A stretch of 64,000 nt of DNA from Vibrio algivorus (GCF_002218005.2 NZ_AP018678.1:2294001-2358000); one strand, 5' to 3'; positions 34,502 through 42,910 are shown, counted from the first letter of the stretch. Program-made: numbers and translations. Notes: generated by a model not told the origin, from the sequence alone.

Positions 34502-34783
34502 TCAAATGTTACTCGATAAAATTTTTGTGTTCTCATATTGAGCAGTTAAATAAGAGAATTCACTCCCTTCTTCGTTGTCTGAAATTTCCACTTCATGAAC
34601 AACATTCTTATAGCCTAATGTATATTGTATTTTACTGTTGTTAATCTCTATATTGGCCTTTTCGGGTACCAAGTTAGCTCTAACACCAACAAACACAACA
34701 TTTTGAGAAACTGAAGCAATCGCACTACTACAAAAAAACATGATGACACATCCAAATGTCATAAGTTTAAACGTCTTGCACAT
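34502..34783 (-). CDS. Small secreted or periplasmic protein of unknown function
   Basis: 93-aa protein. The start is ATG 34783, chosen because GGGAGG lies 5-6 bases upstream on the minus strand; longer versions have no such site. Residues 1-24 form a signal peptide (KTFKLMTFGCVIMFFCSSAIAS, cut after AIA-S is plausible). The mature part is beta-rich and acidic (VVHEVEISDNEEGSEFSYL) with no family recognised. It is convergent with recG, 18 bp away. Expression seems likely, given the strong ribosome binding site. Confidence 0.65.
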   Translation of the reverse strand: MCKTFKLMTFGCVIMFFCSSAIASVSQNVVFVGVRANLVPEKANIEINNSKIQYTLGYKNVVHEVEISDNEEGSEFSYLTAQYENTKILSSNI

Positions 34784-35082
34784 AAGCACCTCCCGCTTAT
34801 GAATTCCCATTAGCCTCAAGAATAACCCCGAAAAAAGCATCATTCCGCCAAATAAGTCACAAAACAAAAGCCCCATTCTGCAAAATGAGTCACAAAAAAA
34901 AGTCTTCTTTAATATTAATGAACATAAATTAACCTCTATTTATAGTCCCCTTTCTTTTTTCATAACAGACAGAGGTATTATTTAATAGAGCGCACTGATC
35001 TTTTTTGATTGAGTTTTGTTCAAGATAAAAGCGTTTTAGGTAAGGCAAGTCGATTGTAGTTATGCTAAGTAAATGAGACTTA

Positions 35083-35175
35083 ACGAAGAGGATACGGAAT
35101 CTCCTACCGCGATGTACTCACTCAATGGCTACTGGAGATCCTGAACTGCGCTCCTACGTCGCTTTTCAGGATGAC
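35083..35175. repeat. Third-family repeat (GAAGAGGATACGGAATCTCC ... CAGGATGACG)
   Basis: Starts CGAAGAGGATACGGAATC and ends GCTTTTCAGGATGACG, with GATCCTGAACTGCGCTCC inside; GATCCTGAA and TTCAGGATGAC can pair. A close copy is at 59286-59391 in the T2SS operon. Confidence 0.8.
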
Positions 35176-35200
35176 GCGTCACTTTTAACTTCCGTTTTTA

Positions 35201-35282
35201 CACGCAACACGAAACACGCCACCCGCAACCGTCTCTTTCCCTTCGGCTTTCGAGCCACGAGAAGTGAAACGCCCTAGACTCG
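35201..35282. repeat. Heptamer arm with clover motif before xanP
   Basis: CACGCAACACGAAACACGCC, ACCCGCAACCGTCTCTTTCC, CTTCGGCTTTCGAGCC and ACGAGAAGTGAAACGCC: inverted-type heptamers followed by the common TCTTT-CTTCGGCT module. Confidence 0.75.
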
Positions 35283-35296
35283 ATAATCGCTTACGC

Positions 35297-35308
35297 GCAA
35301 ACGTTTGC
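35297..35308 (+). promoter_or_regulatory. PurR operator
   Basis: GCAAACGTTTGC is a perfect 12-bp palindrome and matches the PurR box core. It overlaps the likely -35 (TTGCTT, 35305-35310) of a promoter whose -10 is TATAAT at 35327-35332 (16-bp spacer). PurR with hypoxanthine or guanine should block transcription of the purine permease gene downstream. Confidence 0.8.
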
Positions 35309-35332
35309 TTTCTTTGTCCAACCTTTTATAAT
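35305..35332 (+). promoter_or_regulatory. xanP promoter
   Basis: TTGCTT, 16-bp spacer, perfect TATAAT. The -35 half is inside the PurR box. The transcript would have a leader of about 48 bp before ATG 35388. Confidence 0.65.
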
Positions 35333-35387
35333 ATGCGCAAAATTCTTGACGTATCAGTCAACAAATATTTGGATAATAAGGGAAATT

Positions 35388-36749
35388 ATGAGCGCTTCAC
35401 AAGCACCTCGTCCAACCGAGTTAGTGTACCAATTAAACGACCGTCCACCGTTACCTCAAACTGTTTTTGCTGCTCTACAGCACCTACTTGCGATGTTTGT
35501 TGCCGTCATTACTCCTTCCCTTATTATTTGCCAATCTTTAGGCGTTCCTGCCGAGCAAACCAATACCATTATCAGTATGTCACTGTTTGCTTCGGGTATT
35601 TGTTCATTTATCCAAATCCGCACTATTGGTCCTATTGGTTCTGGTTTACTTTCCATTCAAGGCACCAGTTTTAACTTTCTCGGGCCAATCATTGGGGCGG
35701 GTTTATCTTTAAAAGCTGGAGGAGCCTCGATTGAAACCATGATGGCTGCGATTTTCGGCACTATTTTGGTCGCATCGAGTGCGGAAATCTTCTTATCTCG
35801 AATTTTACAGTACGCACAAAAAATCATTACTCCACTCGTGTCTGGCATCGTTGTGACTTTAATTGGCTTAACGCTGATCCAAATTGGCTTGGTATCGATT
35901 GGTGGTGGTTATGGTGCAATGGAAAACAACACCTTCGGCAGTTTAGATAACCTAGCACTTGCAGGTGTAGTGTTAGGTTTAATCGTGATTTTAAACCGAG
36001 CAAAAAACCCATACTTGCGAGTTGCTTCTATTGTGATTGCTATGTTTGTGGGTTGTATTGTGGCTTATTTCATGGGAATGCTTGATCTCAGCCAAACGGC
36101 TCATACCGAGGTAGTCGCTTTACCGATTCCAATGCAATTTGGATTAGGGTTTGATTGGTCGTTATTTATTCCTTTAGTACTGATCTTCCTGATCACGGCA
36201 CTAGAAGCAATTGGGGATATTACTGCCACTTCAGAAGTTTCAGGAGAGCCTGTTGATGGCCCTGTTTATCTAAAACGTATTAAAGGTGGCGTATTGGCAG
36301 ATGGTTTGAACTCAGCGATTGCCGCCGTATTTAATAGCTTCCCGAACTCAACCTTCAGCCAAAACAACGGCATCATTATGCTAACAGGGGTGGCAAGTCG
36401 TTATGTGGGTTATTTTATTTCTGGCATGCTGATTATTCTCGGTTTATTCCCTAGTGTCGCAAGCTTTGTTCAGCTCATTCCAGAACCTGTACTTGGTGGT
36501 GCTACCATCGTAATGTTCGGTACGATTGCCGCGGCAGGGGTTCGTATTATTTCTCGAGTCGATCTAGACCGCCGCGCAATTTTAATTATGGCATTGTCAT
36601 TTTCGATGGGATTAGGTATTGCACAAAAGCCTGAAATTCTGCAATTTATGCCAGAGTTTATTAAAAGTATTTTCTCATCAGGTGTTGCAGCAGGTGGGAT
36701 CACAGCGATTGTGCTAAGTATGATACTGCCGGCGAGTAAAGAAGATTAA
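35388..36749 (+). CDS. xanP: NCS2-family purine (xanthine) permease
   Basis: 453-aa inner-membrane symporter with about 14 hydrophobic segments. NCS2 features are LPQTVFAALQHLLAMFVAVI at the N-terminus, IGSGLLSIQGTSFNFLGPI (about 85), the substrate-site region LIFLITALEAIGDITATSEV (split; Glu about 274) and SFPNSTFSQNNGIIMLTGVA with the NG motif (about 320). The PurR box upstream and similarity to XanP/XanQ favour xanthine over uracil. ATG 35388 has AAGGGA just before it; the longer frame from 35346 has no such site. Confidence 0.9.
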   Translation: MSASQAPRPTELVYQLNDRPPLPQTVFAALQHLLAMFVAVITPSLIICQSLGVPAEQTNTIISMSLFASGICSFIQIRTIGPIGSGLLSIQGTSFNFLGPIIGAGLSLKAGGASIETMMAAIFGTILVASSAEIFLSRILQYAQKIITPLVSGIVVTLIGLTLIQIGLVSIGGGYGAMENNTFGSLDNLALAGVVLGLIVILNRAKNPYLRVASIVIAMFVGCIVAYFMGMLDLSQTAHTEVVALPIPMQFGLGFDWSLFIPLVLIFLITALEAIGDITATSEVSGEPVDGPVYLKRIKGGVLADGLNSAIAAVFNSFPNSTFSQNNGIIMLTGVASRYVGYFISGMLIILGLFPSVASFVQLIPEPVLGGATIVMFGTIAAAGVRIISRVDLDRRAILIMALSFSMGLGIAQKPEILQFMPEFIKSIFSSGVAAGGITAIVLSMILPASKED

Positions 36750-36755
36750 AAGGCG

Positions 36756-36853
36756 GAGCGAATCTCGTTTATCGGGCGCTTCGCTGCTCGTTACTCGGAA
36801 AAGATTAAAGGCTCCTAGTCCCTAGTCCCTAGTTTCTGGTTCCTAGGAAGAGC
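36756..36853. repeat. Heptamer composite after xanP
   Basis: Clover-type CTCGTTTATCGGGCGCTTCG, CTGCTCGTTACTCGGAAAAG, then CTCCTA GTCCCTA GTCCCTA GTTTCTG GTTCCTA GGAAGAGC, with the core CGCTCAGCGATCGCTGTGGC and TTTTAC. Five consecutive heptamers. Confidence 0.85.
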
Positions 36854-36902
36854 CGCTCAGCGATCGCTGTGGCTTTTACATACACGAAACACACAAAAAA
36901 AT

Positions 36903-36993
36903 GTCATCCCTGAGGAGCCGCAAGGTGACATCAGGGATCTAGTGAAAGCCTGCTATAGATCCCGGATAACTCGTCCCTCGTTTCCGGGATGAC
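36903..36993. repeat. Third-family repeat between xanP and envZ
   Basis: GTCATCCCTGAGGAGCCGC at the left and GTTTCCGGGATGAC at the right, with GACATCAGGGATC and GATCCCGGATAACTCG inside: two nested hairpins, each closed by TCATCC/GGATGA-type or CAGGGAT pairs. Confidence 0.8.
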
Positions 36994-37091
36994 AACTTTT
37001 CCTGTTAAATCAATCTCTAATAGTACATTTTCTTCTATTCCTAACCCCGAGAAGTGAAACGTACTAAAACCTAGCACCATAACCGCTTTTC

Positions 37092-37116
37092 CTCGAAACT
37101 AGGTACTAGGAACTCG
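37092..37116. repeat. Inverted heptamer arm before envZ 3' end
   Basis: CTCGAAACTAGGTACTAGGA then ACTCG: minus-strand heptamers GTTCCTA GTACCTA GTTTCGA. Orientation opposite to 36811-36853; closes the xanP-envZ composite. A GTTTCGA unit among CCTA-type units shows that the flavours mix. Confidence 0.8.
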
Positions 37117-37126
37117 TATCCTGCTC

Positions 37127-38455
37127 CTACCCCTTTTTCTTCTTAGCGGTTGGAATACTGATCTGTACTTTCAAACCACCTTCGGTACGATTGGTTACTA
37201 CGATCGAGCCTTGATGCTGACTGACAATACGCTTAACAATGGCAAGGCCTAACCCTGCACCTTCACTACTACCTCGCGCGGTATCACCTCGGGTAAAAGG
37301 TTCAAATAACGATGCCAGTTGGGCTTTATCAATACCGGGGCCATTATCTTCAACGGTTACCCAAACTAACTTATTATCCGCCGTCATCCCGGTAGATACT
37401 TTAATCCAACCATTACCATAACGTAATGCGTTCACGATTAAGTTAGACACCACTCGCTTAATTGCTACTGCCTCACCTAAAGCATAACGAATCCCTTCGG
37501 TAACCGTTAATTCAAAATCGGTACTATGTTTATCTTGCTCTGCAATCACCACTTCCGAGACAATTTGATTTAAGTTTACTGCTTGATGGTCTTTGGTATG
37601 TGCAGGTTTAAGGTAATCCATAAACTGGCTAATAATTTCATTACACTCTTCGGTGTCTTTAATCATGCTTTCCGCGAGGTAGTCATCTTGTGGTGACATC
37701 ATTTCAGTGGCTAAACGAATACGCGTTAACGGGGTGCGTAAATCATGACTAATACCCGACATCAATAAAGAACGATCTTCTTCTAGGGCTTGAATACCTT
37801 TTGACATTTGGTTAAACGCTTTGGTTACCGCTAAAATTTCTGACGCGCCTTTTTCTGGTACGGGATCAGGAATTTCCCCTTTACCCACTTTCTTCGCCGC
37901 TTCCTCTAGTGCCACTAGCGGCCTATTTTGTAGGCGCATGAAAAACCACATTCCTGCAATTAATAACAAGGCAATTAACAAGCTATTGCGGAACAATGGT
38001 GCAAAATCTTTTTCAGTTAATTCGGTTAACGGAATCCGGATCAGGTGATCTGGTAAAGCATCAACTTTAAGCCATAGAACATAACTTTCAGCACCCAGAA
38101 CTAAACGGACTTCCGTCGGAGAGCCTACTTCATCGCCCATTTCTTCGCTTAAAAAATCGATAACAGAAGCAACTTGAAATTCTTTGGCCTGTGGAGAATC
38201 TTCCGGGTAAATTGACACTCCAAGTTCCGCCAACAGTTCACGACGAAATGGTCGTTCTTGTTCACCAGTTTGTTTCAGCATATCTTCTTCGTCTAACATC
38301 AGACGAACTTCATGTGAAAGAATCCGGTTAAACTGCTTAAGACTAGGTAGTAACGCGTAGTTAAACACGATCATATAGGACAAAACTTGGCTAGCGATCA
38401 GAAGAACCACTAAGAAGAAAACGGTTTGAGTACGAGAACTGCGAAAGCGAAGCAT
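37127..38455 (-). CDS. envZ: Osmosensor histidine kinase EnvZ
   Basis: 442-aa inner-membrane kinase that phosphorylates OmpR to control porin genes. It has a first membrane segment (FFLVVLLIASQVLSYMIVF), a periplasmic domain, a second membrane segment (LLIALLLIAGMWFFM, about 160), HAMP, the H-box SGISHDLRTPLTRIRLATEM (His about 240), N-box SNLIVNALRYGNG, and G-boxes EDNGPGIDKAQL and GAGLGLAIVKRI. Full length. In enterics it overlaps ompR; here a 271-bp gap with repeat arms separates them, so it may be less tightly coupled. Confidence 0.95.
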   Translation of the reverse strand: MLRFRSSRTQTVFFLVVLLIASQVLSYMIVFNYALLPSLKQFNRILSHEVRLMLDEEDMLKQTGEQERPFRRELLAELGVSIYPEDSPQAKEFQVASVIDFLSEEMGDEVGSPTEVRLVLGAESYVLWLKVDALPDHLIRIPLTELTEKDFAPLFRNSLLIALLLIAGMWFFMRLQNRPLVALEEAAKKVGKGEIPDPVPEKGASEILAVTKAFNQMSKGIQALEEDRSLLMSGISHDLRTPLTRIRLATEMMSPQDDYLAESMIKDTEECNEIISQFMDYLKPAHTKDHQAVNLNQIVSEVVIAEQDKHSTDFELTVTEGIRYALGEAVAIKRVVSNLIVNALRYGNGWIKVSTGMTADNKLVWVTVEDNGPGIDKAQLASLFEPFTRGDTARGSSEGAGLGLAIVKRIVSQHQGSIVVTNRTEGGLKVQISIPTAKKKKG

Positions 38456-38550
38456 GGGGAAGTACCGATAAAATAAGAAATAGAAAGGTTACTGATAATT
38501 ACAAAGAAGTTTGATAGTTATTAGAGTAACCGTCAATAAGTTCACGTATA

Positions 38551-38583
38551 TCGAGTTTAGGGCGCTTCGCTTCTCGTAACTAG
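38551..38583. repeat. Heptamer/clover arm inside the ompR-envZ gap (left)
   Basis: TCGAGTTTAGGGCGCTTCGC then TTCTCGTAACTAG. Matches the CTCGTTTATCGGGCGCTTCG type arms at 24594 and 36756. Confidence 0.7.
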
Positions 38584-38672
38584 ACAAAACAAAGAGAGCT
38601 TCCTCAATACCTTACCGATAGTTATTCCAATAATACAAATTATCTGATTAGTGTAATTTACTATTAAAATAA

Positions 38673-38722
38673 AAGCGCGTTGCTTTACAGCTCTGCGCTT
38701 TTTCGAGTAACGAGCGACGATC
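38673..38722. repeat. Heptamer arm inside the ompR-envZ gap (right)
   Basis: AAGCGCGTTGCTTTACAGCT, CTGCGCTTTTTCGAGTAACG, AGCGACGATCCG. It contains GCGC...GCGC pairing that could act as a hairpin between ompR and envZ, plus CGAGTAA CGAGCGA heptamers. Confidence 0.65.
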
Positions 38723-38726
38723 CGTA

Positions 38727-39449
38727 TTAAACCTTCTTCCCATCAGGAACAAAGACGTAACCTAAACCCCAAACCGTTTGAATATAACGAGGGTGGCTTG
38801 GATCTTCTTCTAACATGCGGCGCAGACGAGAGATTTGCACATCAATTGAACGCTCCATCGCAGAGTATTCACGACCACGCGCCATATTCATTAACTTATC
38901 GCGAGACATTGGTGTGCGAGCGTGAGTAACCAAAATCTTCAATACCGCAAATTCACCAGAAGTGAGTGGCATTGGCTCTTCACCACGGAACATTTCACGT
39001 GTACCTAGGTTTAAAGTAAATTCACCAAATTTAACGATTTCTTCATCTGAGCTAGGTGCACCCGGTGCTTCAACCGACTGACGACGCAATACTGCACGCA
39101 AACGTGCCAGTAATTCACGAGGGTTAAATGGTTTTGGCAAGTAATCATCCGCACCAACTTCGAGCCCTACAATACGATCGATTTCATCGCCTTTCGCGGT
39201 TAGCATCACAATCGGTAATTGATTATTATCTTTGCGTAAACGCTGGCAAATCGATAAACCATCTTCGCCAGGTAACATTAAATCGAGCACCATTAAGTGA
39301 AAATTTTCACGAGTTAATAAACGATCCATTTGTTCAGCATTAGCCACACTACGTACTTGAAAACCCTGCTCTGATAAATAACGCTCAAGCAATGAACGTA
39401 GGCGAGCATCGTCATCGACCACTAGAATTTTATAATTTTCTTGTTGCAT
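38727..39449 (-). CDS. ompR: Response regulator OmpR
   Basis: 240-aa cytoplasmic regulator. The receiver domain has KILVVDDDARLRSLLERYL with the acidic pocket, the phosphorylated Asp in LMVLDLMLPGEDG (about 55), the T in VMLTAKG and the K in YLPKPF. The winged-helix domain ends RYIQTVWGLGYVFVPDG. ATG 39449 follows GGAAGAATTC and gives the normal N-terminus; 39467 would add six residues. Downstream partner envZ is 271 bp away. Confidence 0.96.
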   Translation of the reverse strand: MQQENYKILVVDDDARLRSLLERYLSEQGFQVRSVANAEQMDRLLTRENFHLMVLDLMLPGEDGLSICQRLRKDNNQLPIVMLTAKGDEIDRIVGLEVGADDYLPKPFNPRELLARLRAVLRRQSVEAPGAPSSDEEIVKFGEFTLNLGTREMFRGEEPMPLTSGEFAVLKILVTHARTPMSRDKLMNMARGREYSAMERSIDVQISRLRRMLEEDPSHPRYIQTVWGLGYVFVPDGKKV

Positions 39450-39496
39450 TGAATTCTTCCTATTCACTATCTATGGTGATTTTCATCAATATACCC

Positions 39497-39516
39497 TATA
39501 CCCAAGTGACTTCAAG
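39497..39516. repeat. Solo terminal repeat of the 269-bp element
   Basis: TATACCCAAGTGACTTCAAG, identical to the end of the element at 39696-39964 and 48 bp upstream of the ompR start. It has no partner nearby, so it is a remnant or excision scar. Confidence 0.8.
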
Positions 39517-39695
39517 AATACTTGGCTATAGATCGGGCCGAACATACACCTAATCGAAACTTTATTCAGAATACTTAAATATAAAGCTAATTGTCTTTAA
39601 CTAAGTACCAGTTTGTAACAAATACATACCTTTTTTATGGCTTTATGCCCAATAACCTCAAAATATGAATTTCAATACTTGGAAATTACTTGCTG

Positions 39696-39964
39696 ATATA
39701 CCCAAGTGACTTCAAGATGCAGGTTTCAGCAAGAATAAAACAAGCTTTAGGTAAGGCAAATTGAACATGATCATAGTCATTCTATCTCTGTTCAATTTAA
39801 CGCAGCATAAAGCTTGTTTTAACTTGCCCTTCGGGAGCTTCATCCAAACCTTTATGCTGCGTCAGATTGGTTCGAAAGGTGCTTACATTCCTTCGCCAAT
39901 CTTTCTTGCCTAAAGGTTTGGATGATAGCTCTGAATTCTGCACCTTGAAGTCACTTGGGTATAT
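39696..39964. mobile_element. MITE-like element with 27-bp terminal inverted repeats
   Basis: Ends are ATATACCCAAGTGACTTCAA-G-ATGCAG (39696-39722) and its complement with one mismatch (39938-39964). Inside are two long hairpins. The first pairs AAAACAAGCTTTA (39737-39749) with TAAAGCTTGTTTT (39808-39820) and AAATTGAACA with TGTTCAATTT. The second pairs CATCCAAACCTTTA (39841-39854) with TAAAGGTTTGGATG (39911-39924) and AGATTGG with CCAATCT. With the ends paired this folds as a three-way junction. The CCAAGTGACTTCAAG-type end is common in Vibrio genomes. No coding capacity. It lies between ompR and greB and supplies the last codons of greB. Confidence 0.9.
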
Positions 39965-40430
39965 ATCGAATAGAATTCACACACCACTCTTTATCACCAT
40001 CGGGAGTTTTCACTACCACTTCATCGTCTACTTCTTTTTTCAACAATGCTCGCGCCATTGGCGAATCAATCGAAATATAATCTTTAGCATCGCCGTAAAT
40101 TTCTTCAGGGCCGACAATGCGAAATGACTTCACATCACCAGCTTCATTTTCAATTTCAACCCAGGCGCCAAAAAATACTTTGCCTTCTTGCTGAGGTGAG
40201 TAATCAACAATTGTTACCTCTGGTAGAAACTTACGTAAAAAGCGCACTCGACGGTCAATTTGGCGTAATAGTCTCTTATTGAAAGTGTAATCAGCATTTT
40301 CACTTCGGTCACCAAGGCTGGCTGCCCAAGTCACAATCTTGGTAATCTCTGGGCGTTTTTCATGCCACAAATGATCATGCTCAGCTTTTAATTTATTATA
40401 GCCCTCTCGGGTAATCAGTTTGGTTTTCAC
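39951..40430 (-). CDS. greB: Transcription elongation factor GreB
   Basis: 159-aa factor that stimulates transcript cleavage by backtracked RNA polymerase. It has the N-terminal coiled coil (ITREGYNKLKAEHDHLWHEK, VTWAASLGDRSENADY with the acidic tip) and the C-terminal FKBP-like domain (VFFGAWVEIENEAGD, KDYISIDSPMARALLKKEV). GTG 40430 gives the standard N-terminus VKTKLITREG; the longer ORF from 40475 adds 15 residues that the family lacks. The last codons (Tyr-Ile-Pro-Lys-stop) are read from the terminal repeat of the adjacent MITE (39951-39964). Confidence 0.95.
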   Translation of the reverse strand: MKTKLITREGYNKLKAEHDHLWHEKRPEITKIVTWAASLGDRSENADYTFNKRLLRQIDRRVRFLRKFLPEVTIVDYSPQQEGKVFFGAWVEIENEAGDVKSFRIVGPEEIYGDAKDYISIDSPMARALLKKEVDDEVVVKTPDGDKEWCVNSIRYIPK

Positions 40431-40588
40431 ATCAATATCCTGAAAGTAACAGCAATTAAATGTTAATGAAGTCAATTATACTGCAAAGCCGATTGTTAAT
40501 TTATCACTAACTCAAGATAATCCCTTGCTCCCTAGTCGATTAGCTTGCAGAATCCTAACCAACAGTAAGCATTATAAAGAGAGAAACC

Positions 40589-42910
40589 ATGAGCCAACAG
40601 AACCAAATCTGTCAGATCATCGCTCAAGAATTAAATGTTCGGGTTGAACAAGTTCTTGCCACGGTCACTTTAATCGACGATGGCAACACTGTACCTTTTA
40701 TCGCGCGTTATCGTAAAGAAGTCACTGGAGGGCTAGATGATACCCAACTGCGTAATTTAGATAGCCGCTTATCTTACCTACGTGAGCTTGAAGATCGTCG
40801 TCAAACTATTCTCAAATCGATCAAAGACCAAGATAAACTCACGCCAGAACTTGAAAAAGAAATCCTCGCTACCGACAGCAAAACCCGTTTAGAAGATCTT
40901 TACCTGCCATACAAACCAAAACGCCGCACCAAAGGGCAAATCGCAATTGAAGCTGGTCTTGAACCACTCGCCGATACGTTATGGCAAAACCCGCAACTCG
41001 ATCCTGAACTAGAAGCCGCCAAGTACATTAAAGATTCGATTGCCGATACCAAAACCGCGCTTGATGGCGCTCGCGCTATTCTTATGGAGCGTATGGCAGA
41101 AGATGCGGACCTTTTAGACAAAGTGCGTACTTACTTACAAAAACATGCCGAGCTTCAATCTCGCGTAGTCAACGGTAAAGAACAAGAAGGTGAAAAGTTT
41201 AAAGACTACTTTGAGCATAATGAACTGATCAGCCGCGTGCCTTCTCACCGTGCATTAGCGATGTTGCGTGGCCGTAATGAAGGCTTTTTACAATTAAGTT
41301 TAAATGCCGATCCGGCACAAGAAGATGGCGTGCGTGGTTCCTATTGTGAAACCATTATTGCCGATCATTACCGCATTAATTTTAACAATGCACCCGCTGA
41401 CAATTGGCGCAAACAAGTGATCAGTTGGGCGTGGCGCATTAAAATTTCAATGCACCTTGAAACCGAATTAATGGGCGCAATGAAAGAACGCTCTGAAATC
41501 GAAGCAATTGAAGTGTTCGCCACTAACCTAAAAGACTTATTGATGGCGGCACCCGCTGGCCCTCGTGCTACTTTGGGTCTAGATCCTGGATTGCGTACAG
41601 GTTCAAAAATTGCCGTGGTCGATGCCACTGGTAAAGTATTGGCGACCGAGACGATTTACCCACATCAACCGCATAATAAAATCGAAGCCTCAGCCAATAC
41701 CATTTTAAAGCTAGTCAAAGCACACAATGTCGATTTGATTGCGATTGGTAACGGTACCGCTTCTCGTGAAACCGATACTTTTGTGGCAGACATTATCAAG
41801 CGTAATAACTTGAAAGTGCAGAAAATCATGGTCAGCGAAGCTGGCGCCTCAGTATATTCCGCTTCCGAGTTAGCCGCTAAAGAATTCCCGAATATGGATG
41901 TATCATTGCGTGGCGCAGTTTCAATTGCTCGTCGCTTGCAAGATCCTCTGGCGGAGCTTGTGAAGATTGATCCAAAATCCATTGGTGTTGGTCAATATCA
42001 GCACGATGTGAGTCAAAGCATGCTGGCTAAACGTCTTGATGCGGTGGTCGAAGACTGTGTAAACGCCGTTGGTGTGGATGTGAATATGGCTTCAGCGGCG
42101 CTTCTTACTCGCGTGGCCGGTTTATCCACCACCATTGCGCAAAATATTATTGATTATCGTAATGAACAAGGTCGTTTTGAATCGCGTACCGCTTTGAAAA
42201 AAGTGCCACGTTTAGGGCCTAAAGCGTTTGAGCAGTGTGCTGGTTTCTTACGTATTATGAATGGTAAAAACCCACTCGATGCTTCATCGGTTCACCCAGA
42301 AGCCTACCCTGTAGTCAAAAAAATTGCCGAACAAACTGGTAAAGCGACGAAAGCATTACTAGGTGATAGCGAGTTCTTACGTAATCTACGTGCGACTGAT
42401 TATACCGATGAAACTTTTGGTCTACCGACCGTCACCGACATCATTAAAGAGCTCGATAAACCTGGCCGAGATCCTCGCCCTGAATTTAAAACCGCGACTT
42501 TTGCTGAAGGTGTTAATGAGGTTAAAGATCTCGAAATTGGCATGATTTTGGAAGGGGTAGTCTCGAATGTCGCCAACTTTGGTGCGTTTGTCGATATTGG
42601 CGTGCATCAAGATGGCTTAGTACATATCTCAGCCTTAACGGATCGCTTTGTTGCTGACCCGCGTGAAGTGGTTAAAGCCGGTGATATAGTCAAAGTAAAA
42701 GTGATGGAAGTGGATATTCAGCGTAAGCGTATCGCTCTTACCATGCGTTTAACTGATGAACCGGGTGAGCAAAACTCGCAACGTAGTGCTAAGCCGAACA
42801 ATGATCGTCGTTCAGCACCTCGTCAAGCTCAGCGTCAGAGCAAACCTGAACCAACAAATGCAGCCATGGGTGGTGCGTTTGCGGCGGCGTTTGCTAAAGC
42901 GAAGAAGTAG
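40589..42910 (+). CDS. tex: Tex/YhgF RNA-binding transcription accessory protein
   Basis: 773-aa cytoplasmic protein. Domains in order: N-terminal HTH-like (about 1-190), YqgF RNase-H-like fold (GLDPGLRTGSKIAVVDATG, about 332-350), helix-hairpin-helix pair (NIIDYRNEQGRF and LKKVPRLGPKAFEQCAGFLR, about 515-555), and an S1 domain (GMILEGVVSNVANFGAFVD, about 650-725), then a basic low-complexity tail. Normal length. Divergent from greB, the conserved arrangement. Confidence 0.96.
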   Translation: MSQQNQICQIIAQELNVRVEQVLATVTLIDDGNTVPFIARYRKEVTGGLDDTQLRNLDSRLSYLRELEDRRQTILKSIKDQDKLTPELEKEILATDSKTRLEDLYLPYKPKRRTKGQIAIEAGLEPLADTLWQNPQLDPELEAAKYIKDSIADTKTALDGARAILMERMAEDADLLDKVRTYLQKHAELQSRVVNGKEQEGEKFKDYFEHNELISRVPSHRALAMLRGRNEGFLQLSLNADPAQEDGVRGSYCETIIADHYRINFNNAPADNWRKQVISWAWRIKISMHLETELMGAMKERSEIEAIEVFATNLKDLLMAAPAGPRATLGLDPGLRTGSKIAVVDATGKVLATETIYPHQPHNKIEASANTILKLVKAHNVDLIAIGNGTASRETDTFVADIIKRNNLKVQKIMVSEAGASVYSASELAAKEFPNMDVSLRGAVSIARRLQDPLAELVKIDPKSIGVGQYQHDVSQSMLAKRLDAVVEDCVNAVGVDVNMASAALLTRVAGLSTTIAQNIIDYRNEQGRFESRTALKKVPRLGPKAFEQCAGFLRIMNGKNPLDASSVHPEAYPVVKKIAEQTGKATKALLGDSEFLRNLRATDYTDETFGLPTVTDIIKELDKPGRDPRPEFKTATFAEGVNEVKDLEIGMILEGVVSNVANFGAFVDIGVHQDGLVHISALTDRFVADPREVVKAGDIVKVKVMEVDIQRKRIALTMRLTDEPGEQNSQRSAKPNNDRRSAPRQAQRQSKPEPTNAAMGGAFAAAFAKAKK

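Larger units (their letters stand above)
34784..35387. other. Repeat-rich gap between the small secreted protein and xanP
   Basis: About 600 bp. It holds a duplicated short motif (AAATAAGTCACAAAA and AAATGAGTCACAAAA, near 34852 and 34882), a segment near 35030-35070 (TTTTAGGTAAGGCAAGTCGA) that resembles the inside of the 269-bp element at 39696, a third-family repeat (35083-35175), a heptamer arm (35201-35282), and the xanP promoter with a PurR box. No gene. Confidence 0.6.

Noticed and set aside
35264..35674. 136-codon plus-strand frame overlapping the xanP start
   Set aside because: It begins in repeat sequence and runs out of frame through the N-terminus of a well-supported permease; shadow frame.
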